In this document: positions 52,060-61,850 of the stretch, piece after piece
Numbering within the stretch: position 1 is the first letter of the stretch
How the letters are laid out: each line of letters begins with the position of its first letter
NCBI RefSeq assembly: GCF_029239295.1
Contig: NZ_JAQZBC010000006.1
Coordinates: 124,001-188,000, forward strand
Source: Sphingomonas sp.
GTDB taxonomy: Bacteria; Pseudomonadota; Alphaproteobacteria; Sphingomonadales; Sphingomonadaceae
Length of the DNA: 64,000 nucleotides
Reading direction: 5' to 3'
Notes under the pieces: model-generated
What the model was told of the DNA's origin: nothing
The model's input: only the letters and a program-made list of their open reading frames with translations
The model's database searches: none
Program-made: the position numbers and the translations under genes

Positions 52060-52146
52060 GCGGACGTGGCGGAACCGGTAGACGCCGGAGACTTAAAATC
52101 TTCTGCCCTCAGGGGCGTGCGGGTTCGAGTCCCGCCGTCCGCACCA
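52060..52146 (+). tRNA. tRNA-Leu (anticodon TAA)
   Basis: An 87-base class II tRNA with encoded CCA. The acceptor pairs GCGGACG with CGTCCGC, the anticodon loop CTTAAAA gives TAA, and a long variable arm is present. Confidence 0.95.
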
Positions 52147-52157
52147 TCGCTCGGTCA

Positions 52158-53597
52158 ATGTGCCTGTCGCTGCTCCTCGCCACTGCGGCGTGTGAGCGGC
52201 GCCCCGATGTCGGCGCGGTGATCGTCAGTGCCGCGGGCACTACCCCCCATCTGACGCCGGCGATCCCCCCGCCCGATGATCTTGCCGATCTGCTGCTGGC
52301 CGATGCCGCCGCACAGGGGCTGGTGCGATTCGACGCGGCGGGCCAGATCGAACCGGGCATCGCCGAACGCTGGATCGTTACCGACGAAGGGCGCACCTAC
52401 ATCTTCCGCCTGCGTGAGATGACGTGGTCGAACGGCCGCCCCGTCCGCGCGGCGGAGATCGTGACGATCCTGCGCCGGCTGCTTCAGCAGCGCGCCCGCA
52501 ACCCGCTCTCCGATTATCTCACCGCAATCGACTCGATTGTGGAGATGACCCCGCAGGTCATCCAGGTGGAACTGTCGCGTCCCCGCCCCGACTTGCTGAA
52601 GCTGTTCGCGCAGCCGGAAATGACAATGGTCGATCCGACCCGCTCGATCGGTAGTGGGCCGATGCGGATCGTCCGTCAGGCGGGGATCGTCACTCGCCTG
52701 ACGCCTCGCCCCGATCCCGATCGCGCGGCGGACGAGCAGCGGGAGCCCGTGCCCGAGGATGACGTGCTGCTCGTCGCCGAACGGCCAGCCGCCGGCATTG
52801 CCCGATTTGCTGCGCGCAAGTCCGATCTGTTCGCCGGTGGCCGCTTGTCCGAATGGCCGCTGGTGGCGGCGGCCGGTGTCGCCCAGGTGAACATTCGCGT
52901 CGACCCGGCTGCTGGCCTCTTCGGCCTCGCTGTCAGCAATCGCGAAGGCTTCCTGTCATCACCGGACAACCGCGCCGCCATTGCCATGGCGATCGATCGT
53001 ACCGCGCTGACCCGCTCCTTCACCGAGGATTGGCGCCCGGTGGAGGATCTCTTGCCCGCCGCGCTCGATTCCGCTGCCCCGCCGGCGCGTAGCGCATGGC
53101 AGGGTATTCGCCCCGCGGACCGGGTGCCCGCGGCGCAGGCGCGCGTGCGCGCGTGGCGTGAGGCCGGCAATCCGCTCCCGACGCTTCGCCTCGCGTTACC
53201 CGGCGGGCCCGGTGGAACGCTGCTGTGGGCGCGGCTGGCGGCGGATCTCTATGCGATCGGCGTCCGCCCGGTTCGCGTGTCCGCCACCGACGATGCGGAC
53301 CTCCGCCTGGTCGATCTGGTGGCGCCCTATGACAGCGCGCGCTGGTATGTCGATCAGGCCTGCCAGCCCTGCGATGAGCGCGCCGCGACCGCGATCGAGG
53401 CCGCGCGGGTGGCCCCGACGCTCGCCATCCGCGCGCGCGAGCTTGCCGCGGCGGATGAGGCGCTGGCCGCCGATGTCGCCTTCATCCCGCTCGCGCGTCC
53501 GTTTCGCTGGGCGCTGGTAGCGCAACGGCTGCGGGCGTGGCAGCCCAACGATCGCGCGTGGCACCCGTTGAACCTGCTGCGCCGCGCCCCCAATTGA
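52158..53597 (+). CDS. Oligopeptide-type solute-binding lipoprotein (SBP family 5)
   Basis: A 479-residue lipoprotein. The leader MCLSLLLATAAC ends in a lipobox cysteine. The rest has family 5 features: GLVRFDAAGQIEPGIAERW, YIFRLREMTWSNGRPVRA, and DNRAAIAMAIDRTALTRSF. No permease or ATPase genes lie near, so it is an orphan receptor or has another role, such as presenting a peptide to an unlinked transporter. It begins just 11 bases after tRNA-Leu. Confidence 0.82.
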   Translation: MCLSLLLATAACERRPDVGAVIVSAAGTTPHLTPAIPPPDDLADLLLADAAAQGLVRFDAAGQIEPGIAERWIVTDEGRTYIFRLREMTWSNGRPVRAAEIVTILRRLLQQRARNPLSDYLTAIDSIVEMTPQVIQVELSRPRPDLLKLFAQPEMTMVDPTRSIGSGPMRIVRQAGIVTRLTPRPDPDRAADEQREPVPEDDVLLVAERPAAGIARFAARKSDLFAGGRLSEWPLVAAAGVAQVNIRVDPAAGLFGLAVSNREGFLSSPDNRAAIAMAIDRTALTRSFTEDWRPVEDLLPAALDSAAPPARSAWQGIRPADRVPAAQARVRAWREAGNPLPTLRLALPGGPGGTLLWARLAADLYAIGVRPVRVSATDDADLRLVDLVAPYDSARWYVDQACQPCDERAATAIEAARVAPTLAIRARELAAADEALAADVAFIPLARPFRWALVAQRLRAWQPNDRAWHPLNLLRRAPN

Positions 53598-53604
53598 CTC
53601 CATC

Positions 53605-54027
53605 ATGATCAATGCCGATCCCAATTCGCCCATGGCGTTCGCCGCGACGCTGCCGCTCGGGCGGGACCCGGCCTCAGTCCGTCGCCGGATCGAGGCAATG
53701 GAGCGCCTGCTGGAGGGCGTCGTCGACGTCCCCGGCATGAACCGGAAGGTGGGGCTGGATTTCTTCCTTGGCCTGGTTCCGATCGTCGGTGATGCGGTCG
53801 CCGCGGCGCTGGGCGCGTGGATGGTGTGGGAAGCGCGCAATCTCGGGATGACGCGGCTTCAGCTGACCCGTATGGGCGCACGCGTTGGTTTCGACGCGCT
53901 TCTCGGCATCGTTCCCTTCGTCGGCGACGCGGCCGACTTCTTCTATCGGTCGAACACGCGCAACCTGAAGACGATCAAGCGGCATCTCGATCGCCATCAC
54001 CCGTCGACGGTGACGATCGAGCGCTGA
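53605..54027 (+). CDS. DUF4112 membrane protein
   Basis: A 140-residue protein of the DUF4112 family. It has a repeat-like pair of membrane segments with KVGLDFFLGLVPIVGDAVAA and FDALLGIVPFVGDAADFFYRS; the PxVGDA and NLKTIKRHL stretches are the family signature. Function unknown. It starts 7 bases after the lipoprotein stop, so the two may be co-transcribed. Confidence 0.85.
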   Translation: MINADPNSPMAFAATLPLGRDPASVRRRIEAMERLLEGVVDVPGMNRKVGLDFFLGLVPIVGDAVAAALGAWMVWEARNLGMTRLQLTRMGARVGFDALLGIVPFVGDAADFFYRSNTRNLKTIKRHLDRHHPSTVTIER

Positions 54028-54062
54028 CGGGGTTCACCGGGGGGCTGCGGGCACCCCGGCCG

Positions 54063-55169
54063 TCACATCGCCGCCATGTTGCCTTTCGGGTCGTGGCGAA
54101 CCCCGCCCGTCATTGGGGCAGGCACGCCGGTCGTTCCCGGGAAGGAAATCGGCAGGCCGCGCAGCGATCGCACCGCCATATAGGCAAAGCCCTCCGCCTC
54201 GATCGCGTCGCCATTCCATCCGAACGCATCGACCGGCTCCGGCATCAGGCCGGTCTTTTCCGAAATCATCCGCAGCATGACCGGATTGTGCCGGCCGCCG
54301 CCCGCCACCAACAGCCGGAGCGGCCGTTCGGGCAGCAGCGAAAGCGCCTCCGCCACGCTCGCGGCGGTAAAGGCGGTCAGCGTCGCCGCGCCGTCGGCAG
54401 CCGCCAGACCGCGTACCGGCTGCACGGTGAAATCATTGCGGTCGAGCGACTTGGGCGCAGCCTGCGCGAAAAACGGATGATCCAGCATCGCAGCAAGGAT
54501 CGCCTCGTCCACCCGTCCGCCCGCGGCAAGCGCCCCGCCCTCATCAAAGCGGGCGCCTGCCTCCTGCTCGACCCAAGTGTCAATCAGGCCATTCGCCGGC
54601 CCCGTGTCGAAGGCGACGAGTTCGCCTTGGGCGCCGATCCACGTGATGTTGGCGACGCCGCCCAGGTTCAGCACCGCCAGCGGCCGCGGCAGATCCGCGG
54701 TCAGCGCGGTGTGATAGATCGGCAGCAGCGGCGCGCCCTGCCCACCCGCCGCCACGTCTGCGCTGCGCAGGTCGGCGACGGTGACGATTCCGGTGGCATC
54801 GGCCAGCGCCTGGCCATCGCCGATCTGCCACGTCCAGCCGCGGTCAGGCCGGTGCGCCACGGTCTGTCCGTGAAAGCCGATCACATCCACCTCGCCCGGC
54901 GCAAGTCCCGCGTCGCGCAGCAGCTTCTGCACCGCCAGCACATGCGTGCGCGTGATCAGCTCCGCAGCAGCGACCAGTTCGGGGTTGGCGCGCGGCCGCT
55001 CGAACGTCAGCGCCAGCGATGTCGCCGCGGCGAGCTGCGCACGCGCGGTATCGGAGTAAGGCTCGCCGCGGAATGCGACCGCCTTGACCTGTGCCTCTCC
55101 GTCCGTCTCGATCAGCGCCGCGTCGATCCCGTCGAGCGAGGTGCCGGACATCAGCCCGATCGCAAGCAT
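54063..55169 (-). CDS. anmK: Anhydro-N-acetylmuramic acid kinase
   Basis: A 368-residue kinase that cleaves and phosphorylates 1,6-anhydro-MurNAc in cell-wall recycling. It has GLMSGTSLDGIDAALIETDG, VIGFHGQTVAHRP, LNLGGVANITWI, FDTGPANGLID and LLVAGGGRHNPVML, the ATP and sugar motifs of AnmK. I use the ATG giving MLAIGLMSGTSLDG; 23 codons further upstream remain open but lack family similarity. It is divergent from rimO. Confidence 0.95.
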   Translation of the reverse strand: MLAIGLMSGTSLDGIDAALIETDGEAQVKAVAFRGEPYSDTARAQLAAATSLALTFERPRANPELVAAAELITRTHVLAVQKLLRDAGLAPGEVDVIGFHGQTVAHRPDRGWTWQIGDGQALADATGIVTVADLRSADVAAGGQGAPLLPIYHTALTADLPRPLAVLNLGGVANITWIGAQGELVAFDTGPANGLIDTWVEQEAGARFDEGGALAAGGRVDEAILAAMLDHPFFAQAAPKSLDRNDFTVQPVRGLAAADGAATLTAFTAASVAEALSLLPERPLRLLVAGGGRHNPVMLRMISEKTGLMPEPVDAFGWNGDAIEAEGFAYMAVRSLRGLPISFPGTTGVPAPMTGGVRHDPKGNMAAM

Positions 55170-55298
55170 CACTTCATCCCCATCTTGGCTGCAACCCGCC
55201 TGCGCCTGTGGCGTCCAGCGGTAAGGCCGGTCTTTCACCCACTATAGCGGCGCAGATATGGCAAATTGGTGCATTGCGCATTATGTGCCCGACCACTC

Positions 55299-56657
55299 AT
55301 GGCAACGCGTCTTCCCTCACCGCCCCGCGTGGGCATGGTGTCGCTCGGCTGTCCCAAGAATCTGGTCGACAGCGAACGTATCCTCACCCAGCTCCGCGCT
55401 GACGGCTATCACATGTCCCCCGACTATGCCGGGGCTGACGTGGTGCTCGTCAACACCTGCGGCTTTCTCGATTCGGCGAAGGAAGAAAGCCTGGAGGCGA
55501 TCGGCGAGGCAATCGCCGAAAATGGCCGCGTCATCGTCACGGGATGCATGGGCAAGGAAGCCGAGGTCATCCGCGCGCGCTTCCCGAACGTGCTCGCGAT
55601 CACCGGCGCGCATGAATATGAGCAGGTGGTGGAGGCGGTGCACGAGGCCGCACCGGCGAACCTGTCGCCCTATATCGATCTGGTGCCAGATGCCGGGCTG
55701 AAACTCACGCCGCGCCACTACAGCTATCTGAAGATTTCAGAGGGCTGCAATCATCGCTGCTCCTTCTGCATCATCCCGTCGCTACGCGGCGATCTGGTCA
55801 GCCGCCGTCCCGACGCGATTTTGCGCGAGGCGGAGAAGCTGGTGGCCGCCGGCACGCGAGAGCTGCTGGTGATCAGCCAGGATACCTCCGCCTATGGCCT
55901 TGACCTGCGTCACGCTACCTACCCGGTGAAGAGCGGCGGCCCACTCGCCGGGCAGCCGCCCAGGGACGTGCGCGCGCACATGACCGATCTGGCGCGCGAG
56001 CTGGGCCGCATCGCGCCCTGGGTTCGCCTGCACTACGTCTACCCCTACCCACACGTCGATCAGGTCATCCCGCTGATGGCCGACGGGCTGGTGCTTCCGT
56101 ACCTCGACATTCCCTTTCAGCATGCGGCGCCCAACGTGCTGCGTGCGATGAAGCGCCCGGCCAATGATGCCAAGGTGCTCGCACGGCTGCGCAACTGGCG
56201 CGAGATCTGCCCCGATATTGCGATCCGCTCCACCTTCGTCGTCGGCTTCCCTGGCGAAACCGAGGCTGATTTCGAATATTTGCTCGAATGGCTGGACGAG
56301 GCACAGCTAGACCGCGTCGGCGCATTCCGGTTCGAACCCGTCGAGGGGGCCAGCGCCAATGCCTTGCCCAATCCGGTGCCCGAGGAGGTCAAGGAAGAAC
56401 GCTACGCGCGCATCATGGAAAAGACCGCCGCGATCAGCGCGGCAAAGCTGCAGGCGAAGATCGGCCGCAGCTTCGACGTCATCATCGACGCCGTAGGCGA
56501 TGAGGGTGCCACCGGCCGCTCCTACGCCGACGCCCCTGAGATCGATGGCGAAGTGCACCTGCGCGACGCCGGCCACCTCAACGAAGGCGACATCGTCCGC
56601 GTGACGATCGAGGACGCTGACGATCACGACCTGTTCGGCGTTCCGGTCGCCGACTGA
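55299..56657 (+). CDS. rimO: Ribosomal protein S12 methylthiotransferase RimO
   Basis: A 452-residue radical-SAM enzyme that adds a methylthio group to an aspartate of S12. The N-terminal UPF0004 domain has [17 protein letters not shown]; the radical-SAM motif is [35 protein letters not shown] follows, and a TRAM domain closes the protein ([16 protein letters not shown]). The ATG at 55299 is chosen as the family start. It is divergent from anmK. Confidence 0.95.
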   Translation: MATRLPSPPRVGMVSLGCPKNLVDSERILTQLRADGYHMSPDYAGADVVLVNTCGFLDSAKEESLEAIGEAIAENGRVIVTGCMGKEAEVIRARFPNVLAITGAHEYEQVVEAVHEAAPANLSPYIDLVPDAGLKLTPRHYSYLKISEGCNHRCSFCIIPSLRGDLVSRRPDAILREAEKLVAAGTRELLVISQDTSAYGLDLRHATYPVKSGGPLAGQPPRDVRAHMTDLARELGRIAPWVRLHYVYPYPHVDQVIPLMADGLVLPYLDIPFQHAAPNVLRAMKRPANDAKVLARLRNWREICPDIAIRSTFVVGFPGETEADFEYLLEWLDEAQLDRVGAFRFEPVEGASANALPNPVPEEVKEERYARIMEKTAAISAAKLQAKIGRSFDVIIDAVGDEGATGRSYADAPEIDGEVHLRDAGHLNEGDIVRVTIEDADDHDLFGVPVAD

Positions 56658-56802
56658 TCCTCAGCCGGGCGGCAGCAGCAATGCGCCGCCCGGCCATTCA
56701 CCAATAATCTGCGAAGAAGAAGGCACGCCGAATGCACGTCGGCGCACGCCAATTTGCGCGCCCAGCGCCTCGATCGGTTGCTCGTTGGAATAACGTCGCG
56801 AG

Positions 56803-56876
56803 TGGTAGCGGAGGAACTTGAACCCCCGACCCCAGGATTATGATTCCCGTGCTCTAACCAGCTGAGCTACTCCGCC
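56803..56876 (-). tRNA. tRNA-Met (anticodon CAT), 3 bases short in the 3' half
   Basis: The gene is recognisable as elongator tRNA-Met: GGCGGAG starts the acceptor, the loop ATCATAA gives CAT, and ACCA ends it. Only 74 bases are found where this class with a 9-base D loop should have 77. After the T loop the bases read TCCTCCGCT, too few to fill both the T stem and a 7-bp acceptor. The gene may be a defective copy or fold with an unusual T arm. Confidence 0.75.
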
Positions 56877-56940
56877 GCGCCTTCGTGAAGGGGCAAGTAC
56901 CGCTCGCGAGGCGCGGGCTATAGCAGGGGTTTGAAGGGCG

Positions 56941-57471
56941 TCAAGCGCTGAACATATGTCGCGACAGCAACTCCCACGGGCCGCCGCGATACCACCACGC
57001 CGCCAGCCCGGCGATCTGCAGCGGCCGGGGCCGAAACTCGGCGCGCAATTGCGCCAGCAGCGCCCGTGCGACCGGCGGCTCGACCTTGTTCTGGATGGTG
57101 ACGTGCGGGCGCCAGCCGGCCTGATCCTGCGGCGTCAGCAGCCCGACAAAGGCATCTGCCAGCCGCTGCCGGACCGCCACCAGTTCGTCACTGTCGATCC
57201 GGTAGGCGACGCCCCGCCCCAGCGAAAACGGCGCCTGCAGCGTGGCGGCAGGTCGGGGGACACCGCGGGTCTCGCTCGCCAGCCGCTGTTTCACCTCTGC
57301 GGCCGTGCTGGGCGGCAGATGGTGAAACATTGTCAGGTGAGCGGCCAGCACGTTGCGTTCGGGCGGAAAGTGCGCCCTGCGCAGCGCATCGAACCAGGCG
57401 TGGTCCGCCTTGTCGAACAAGGCGGTGACGATGATCGGGGCCGGGATCGGCGCGGGTTGGTTATCGCTCAA
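56941..57471 (-). CDS. 2'-5' RNA ligase-family protein (LigT/ThpR-like)
   Basis: A 176-residue 2H-phosphoesterase-fold protein. The two catalytic HxT motifs are HLTMFHHL and HVTIQNK. The start appears to be TTG overlapping the kup stop; no ATG occurs nearby in frame. The family acts on 2'-5' or cyclic phosphate ends of RNA, often tRNA. It is co-transcribed with kup, which is a positional accident or shared regulation. Confidence 0.83.
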   Translation of the reverse strand: MSDNQPAPIPAPIIVTALFDKADHAWFDALRRAHFPPERNVLAAHLTMFHHLPPSTAAEVKQRLASETRGVPRPAATLQAPFSLGRGVAYRIDSDELVAVRQRLADAFVGLLTPQDQAGWRPHVTIQNKVEPPVARALLAQLRAEFRPRPLQIAGLAAWWYRGGPWELLSRHMFSA

Positions 57472-59375
57472 ATCTCGATCTGGCTGCCCAGCTCGACCAC
57501 GCGGTTGGTGGGCAAGCGGAAGAATTCCATCGCGCTTTCCGCGTTGCGCAGCATCCACGCGAACAGCTTTTCACGCCAGATCGCCATTCCCGGGCGGGCG
57601 GAAGGCAGCAGCGTCTGGCGCGACAGGAAGAAGCTGGTCTCCATCATGCGGAATTCACCGTCGCAATCGTTGAACGATTTCAGCGCCGCCGGAATGTCGG
57701 GCGATTCCATGAAGCCGTAGCGCAGGATCACGCGGTGAAAGCCCTCGCCCAGCGCCTTGTGCTCGAAGCGCGCCTCTTCGGCGACATACGGCATGTCGCT
57801 GACCTTCACGGTCAGCAGGATCACGCGTTCGTGCAGCACCCGGTTGTGCTTCAGATTGTGCAGCAGCGCGTGCGGCACGCCCTCCGGCGTGGAGGTCATG
57901 AACACCGCCGTGCCGGGCACGCGGGTCGCGCTGCCGGCGGCCGAGCCGATGAACACCTTGATCGGCATCGCGCCCTCGCGCATCCGCTCCAGCATCAACT
58001 TGCGCCCCGTCGCCCAAGTCGTCAGCAGCACGAAGACGATGATCGCCACCAGCAGCGGGAACCAGCCGCCATCGGGCACCTTGGTCAGGTTCGACGAGAA
58101 ATACAGCCCGTCGATGCACAGGAAGGCGGCGACAAACGGCACCACCGCCCACAGCGGCCAGTGCCACACGCGCTGGATCAGCACCGCGACCATGCAGGTC
58201 GAAATGAACATCGTGCCGGTCACCGCGATGCCATAAGCGGCAGCAAGGTTGGACGATTCACGGAAGCCCAGGATGAGCAGCAGCACCATCGTCAGCAGCG
58301 CCCAGTTGATCGACGGGATGTAGATCTGTCCGGCGGCGGAGGCGCTGGTATGATCGATGCGCAGCCGCGGCATCAGCCCCAACTGCACCGCCTGCTGCAC
58401 CACCGAATAGGCGCCGGTAATCACCGCCTGGCTGGCGATCACGGTGGCCATGGTGGCCAGGATCACCAGCGGCAGTCGCCACTCTTCCGGCGCCATAAGG
58501 AAGAAGGGGTTCTTCGCCGCGGCCGGATCGCTCAGCATCAGCGCGCCCTGCCCCAGGTAGTTGAGCATCAGCGCCGGGAAGACGAACCACAGCCAGGCGT
58601 AGGCGATCGGCTTGCGCCCGAAATGCCCCATGTCGGCATAAAGCGCTTCCGCGCCGGTCACGGCCAGCACGACCGAGCCCAGCGCCAGGAACGCCAGCAT
58701 TCCGTCCGCCGCGGCGAAGCGGAATGCCCAGCGCGGGTCGAGCGCCAGCAGGATGTCGGGCTGCGCCACCACATGGTACAGGCCCAGCACCGACAGGGTG
58801 ATGAAATAGACCATCATGATCGGGCCGAACAGCCGCCCGACCCGCGCCGTGCCGACCGATTGCAGGTAGAACAGCCCGATCAGGATCGTGACCGCGATCG
58901 GGATGACGAAGCTGTCGAACCGCTGCTCGACCGTCGCCAGCCCTTCGACCGCCGACAGCACCGAGATCGCGGGCGTGATCATGCAGTCGCCGAAGAACAA
59001 TGCGGTCGCCAGCACGCCCAGCACGACCAGGCCCGGTTCCCACCTTTTGCCCGCGCCGCTGCGCCGCTGGATCAGTGCCAGCAGCGCCAGGCTGCCCCCC
59101 TCGCCATTGTTGTCGGCGCGCAGGATGGTCATCACATATTTGCACGTGACGATCAGCACCAGCGACCAGAACACCAGGCTGACGACGCCAAAGATATGCA
59201 ATTGGTCGACGGCGAGCGGATGATGCCCGACGAAGACCTCCTTCATCGCATACAGCGGGCTGGTGCCGATATCGCCATAGACGACGCCCACCGCGCCAAG
59301 CGCGAGCTTCTTCAACGAATCGCTGTGATGAGGGCCATGCGTCTGGGGCACGGCGGCGCCGGAGGCGGTGCTCAT
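57468..59375 (-). CDS. kup: Potassium uptake protein Kup
   Basis: A 635-residue K+/H+ symporter. It has [20 protein letters not shown], the Kup signature, about 12 membrane spans, and a soluble C-terminal domain with [20 protein letters not shown] and HERVILLTV. The ATG at 59375 is chosen over the GTG one codon upstream. It imports potassium across the inner membrane. Confidence 0.94.
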   Translation of the reverse strand: MSTASGAAVPQTHGPHHSDSLKKLALGAVGVVYGDIGTSPLYAMKEVFVGHHPLAVDQLHIFGVVSLVFWSLVLIVTCKYVMTILRADNNGEGGSLALLALIQRRSGAGKRWEPGLVVLGVLATALFFGDCMITPAISVLSAVEGLATVEQRFDSFVIPIAVTILIGLFYLQSVGTARVGRLFGPIMMVYFITLSVLGLYHVVAQPDILLALDPRWAFRFAAADGMLAFLALGSVVLAVTGAEALYADMGHFGRKPIAYAWLWFVFPALMLNYLGQGALMLSDPAAAKNPFFLMAPEEWRLPLVILATMATVIASQAVITGAYSVVQQAVQLGLMPRLRIDHTSASAAGQIYIPSINWALLTMVLLLILGFRESSNLAAAYGIAVTGTMFISTCMVAVLIQRVWHWPLWAVVPFVAAFLCIDGLYFSSNLTKVPDGGWFPLLVAIIVFVLLTTWATGRKLMLERMREGAMPIKVFIGSAAGSATRVPGTAVFMTSTPEGVPHALLHNLKHNRVLHERVILLTVKVSDMPYVAEEARFEHKALGEGFHRVILRYGFMESPDIPAALKSFNDCDGEFRMMETSFFLSRQTLLPSARPGMAIWREKLFAWMLRNAESAMEFFRLPTNRVVELGSQIEI

Positions 59376-59520
59376 CACCGCGTCGCCGACGCCAGGTTCA
59401 AGGGGAAAGAAGCCACCGTCATCCTGTCAAAGCCTCGGCGCGCCTAGCACTTGCTCATGGCGACGCAAGCGGGAACGTTGCAAGAACGTAAGAGTTGCTG
59501 CTCTTGAAAGGAAGTCTTTG

Positions 59521-59736
59521 ATGAGCGACTCCAACCCGAAGAACGATCCCTTTTCGAACGCGGAAAAAGATCCCGACGATTGGACCACTGGCGACGAGCC
59601 GATGACTGGCGCGCAGGCAAGTTATTTAAAGACGTTGAGCGAGGAAGCCGGCGAGCCGTTCGACGAACAACTTACCAAGGCCGATGCGTCTAAGCGGATC
59701 GACTCACTTCAGGAGAAAACCGGCCGCGGACGATAG
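59521..59736 (+). CDS. DUF3072 protein
   Basis: A 71-residue hydrophilic protein, MSDSNPKNDPFSNAEKDPDD at the start and MTGAQASYLKTLSEEAGEPF in the middle, matching DUF3072. Its small size, acidic and polar make-up and location outside an operon give no function. An AAAGGAAG site precedes the ATG. Confidence 0.75.
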   Translation: MSDSNPKNDPFSNAEKDPDDWTTGDEPMTGAQASYLKTLSEEAGEPFDEQLTKADASKRIDSLQEKTGRGR

Positions 59737-59798
59737 GGCCGGTGCGGGCTGGCGCGCGGTACAAACGGCTGGGACCAGCGCCGCCCGACCACCGATCG

Positions 59799-60437
59799 TT
59801 ACCGGCCGCCGCGCTCCATCGCGGCGATATATTGGTCCAGCACGCGCAACTGGTTCGCGATAATGCGGCGATAGTCCATGCCATCCGGCGAGAGGCTCAC
59901 CGCGCGAGCCAGCAGGCGCCGCGCGGCGGGCAGATCGCCCGCGCGAACATAGGCGATACCGGCATAATAAGGCGGGGCGGGATGCTCGGGCGCAAGCTGC
60001 GCCGCCCGCCCGAATGCCAGCTTCGCTGCGGGCGACATCTGATCGCCGTCCAGCATCACCAGATTGCTGCCCAGCTGGGTCCACAGGATGAAGCTGCGCG
60101 GCAGGGCGCGCACCCCGCCCAGCACGACCTGCGCCGCCGCGCGCTTGTCCCCCGCGCGAAGCATCGCGTCGGATGCGACGATATAGGCGGTGTCGGCGGT
60201 ATACCGGCCCATCAACTGCTCACGCAGCATGATCGCCTCGGGATCCAGCGGCACGGCATCGACCCGCGGCTTGGCCGGCGCAGTCGGCTGCCCCGGGCGC
60301 CCCTGCCAGGCATAGCCCGCCGCACCCAGGAACAGCGCAGCGCCGGCAAAGGACCACAAAAGCCGCGGCAGCCGCAGCGCCACCAGCACGCCAAAGACAA
60401 CCGCGCCGATCACCGCCAGGGCGATGAACCCGCTCAC
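59799..60437 (-). CDS. TPR protein, cytochrome c biogenesis factor (CcmI C-terminal/NrfG-like)
   Basis: A 212-residue membrane-anchored protein. The first 45 residues hold two hydrophobic spans; the rest has TPR-like helices such as LAFGRAAQLAPEHPAPPYYA and RRLLARAVSLSPDGMDYRR. The TPR part resembles the apocytochrome-binding half of CcmI/CcmH. It overlaps ccmE by 4 bases. ccmF, ccmG and ccmH, which usually stand between ccmE and the TPR gene, are absent here. Confidence 0.8.
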   Translation of the reverse strand: MSGFIALAVIGAVVFGVLVALRLPRLLWSFAGAALFLGAAGYAWQGRPGQPTAPAKPRVDAVPLDPEAIMLREQLMGRYTADTAYIVASDAMLRAGDKRAAAQVVLGGVRALPRSFILWTQLGSNLVMLDGDQMSPAAKLAFGRAAQLAPEHPAPPYYAGIAYVRAGDLPAARRLLARAVSLSPDGMDYRRIIANQLRVLDQYIAAMERGGR

Positions 60438-60868
60438 GGCTCCAGGCTCTTGGTCTCGTGCATCTTGCCGGCCAGTTCGGGGGGCATGTACTTCTCGTCG
60501 TGCTTGGCGAGCAGGTTCGATGCGATGAACGAACCGTCGGGCATGAAGCGCCCCTCTGCCACCACGCCCGAACCCTCACGGAACAGGTTGGGGACGATAC
60601 CCGCAAAGCGCACCGGCGTGGTCGCCCGGCCATCGCTGACTGCGAACAGGATCGTGACCCCATCGGCCGCGCGTGCGACCGATCCGGCCGCCACCATGCC
60701 GCCCAGCCGCACCGCCCGGTCGGACGCCAGCACCTCGTCGGTCACGTCGGACGGCGCGTAGAAGAACGCCGCCTGGTCGCGCAGCCCCGACAGCGCCAGG
60801 AACGCCGCCAGCGCGATCGCCAGCAACGCCGCGCCCGCCAGCCACAATCGCTGATGCTTCGCCTTCAC
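60434..60868 (-). CDS. ccmE: Cytochrome c maturation heme chaperone CcmE
   Basis: A 144-residue periplasmic heme chaperone with one N-terminal anchor (LWLAGAALLAIALAAFLAL). The heme-binding histidine lies in LAKHDEKYMPPE and the OB-fold core has VRLGGMVAAGSV and FAGIVPNLFREGSGVV. It receives heme from CcmC/D and delivers it to CcmF. It overlaps ccmD by 4 bases. Confidence 0.95.
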   Translation of the reverse strand: MKAKHQRLWLAGAALLAIALAAFLALSGLRDQAAFFYAPSDVTDEVLASDRAVRLGGMVAAGSVARAADGVTILFAVSDGRATTPVRFAGIVPNLFREGSGVVAEGRFMPDGSFIASNLLAKHDEKYMPPELAGKMHETKSLEP

Positions 60869-60978
60869 TTCCCGTCCCTCTCGGCGCGGCGCATCGCGCG
60901 CCAGCTCGCCAGCACGATCAGCGCCGTCGCACCCAGCGCCACGGCATAGGCGGCAATGACATAGGGCCAGGCGGTCAT
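60865..60978 (-). CDS. ccmD: Heme exporter subunit CcmD
   Basis: A 37-residue single-span protein, MTAWPYVIAAYAVALGATAL followed by a basic tail RAMRRAERDGK, as in CcmD. It helps release holo-CcmE. It overlaps both ccmC and ccmE by 4 bases and is easily missed because of its size. Confidence 0.88.
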   Translation of the reverse strand: MTAWPYVIAAYAVALGATALIVLASWRAMRRAERDGK

Positions 60979-61700
60979 GCGCGTGCCTTCCGGCGCATCC
61001 GCGCCTCGGCCTTGGCGACCGCCAGCAACGTGCGCATCCGCATCAGCACCACCGCCCCGAACAGAAAGGTGAAGCCGAACAGCATGATCGGCAATGGCCA
61101 CAGGATCGAGGTGTCGATCGTCGAATGGGTGAGGCCGATGCTCGGCCCCTGGTGCAGCGTGTTCCACCAAACCACCGAATAACGGATGATCGGCAACAGG
61201 ATCGTGCCCGCCACCCCGAACAGCGCGGCAATCCGCCCGTCGCCGCCACGCTCGCGATCGGCCCGGGCCAACGCAATGTAGCCCAGATAGACGAAGAACA
61301 GCAGAAGCATGGACGTCAGCCGCCCGTCCCATTGCCAATAGGTGCCCCACGTCGGCCGACCCCAGATCGCACCGGTCAACAGGCAGATGGCGGCAAAGGC
61401 AGCGCCCGGCAGCGCGATCGCGCGGGCCGCCACATCCGCCAGCGGATGGCGCCAGACGAGATAGGCGATGCTCGAAATCGCGATCCCGCTCCATCCGCCC
61501 ATGCCCAGCCAGGCCGACGGCACATGGACGTACATGATTCGGACGGTTTCGCCCTGCAGGTAATCCGGCGGCGTCTGGGTCAGTCCTGCCCAGCTACCCA
61601 CGACGATCAACGCAAGGCCCAGCCACCCCAGAACCGGGGTCAGCGGGCGCGCGATCTTCAGGAAGCGCGCAGGATTGGCGAAGGCGTGAAGGGCAGGCAC
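60975..61700 (-). CDS. ccmC: Heme exporter protein CcmC
   Basis: A 241-residue membrane protein with six spans. The WWD-type heme-handling block is GRPTWGTYWQWDGRL followed later by SVVWWNTLHQGPSI; IMYVHVPSAWLGM gives a periplasmic histidine. It loads heme on CcmE. It heads the leftward ccmC-D-E-TPR operon. Confidence 0.94.
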   Translation of the reverse strand: MPALHAFANPARFLKIARPLTPVLGWLGLALIVVGSWAGLTQTPPDYLQGETVRIMYVHVPSAWLGMGGWSGIAISSIAYLVWRHPLADVAARAIALPGAAFAAICLLTGAIWGRPTWGTYWQWDGRLTSMLLLFFVYLGYIALARADRERGGDGRIAALFGVAGTILLPIIRYSVVWWNTLHQGPSIGLTHSTIDTSILWPLPIMLFGFTFLFGAVVLMRMRTLLAVAKAEARMRRKARA

Positions 61701-61850
61701 GATGGGCTTCCCTTATGGGGAAATTGGCGGCGCGTCATCTGGTTGAACGACATCGGCCCACCGCCGTCGTCGCACCATGGAGAAGCAAGGCTCAGCCTGT
61801 TTGGATCAAGGGTGGGAGCGGCGCGCCGGCCGCTTCCACCCCGATGGTGT

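Noticed and set aside
57735..59447. A 570-codon open frame antisense to kup
   Set aside because: The translation is a low-complexity His/Arg/Gln-rich shadow of a GC-rich membrane-protein gene.
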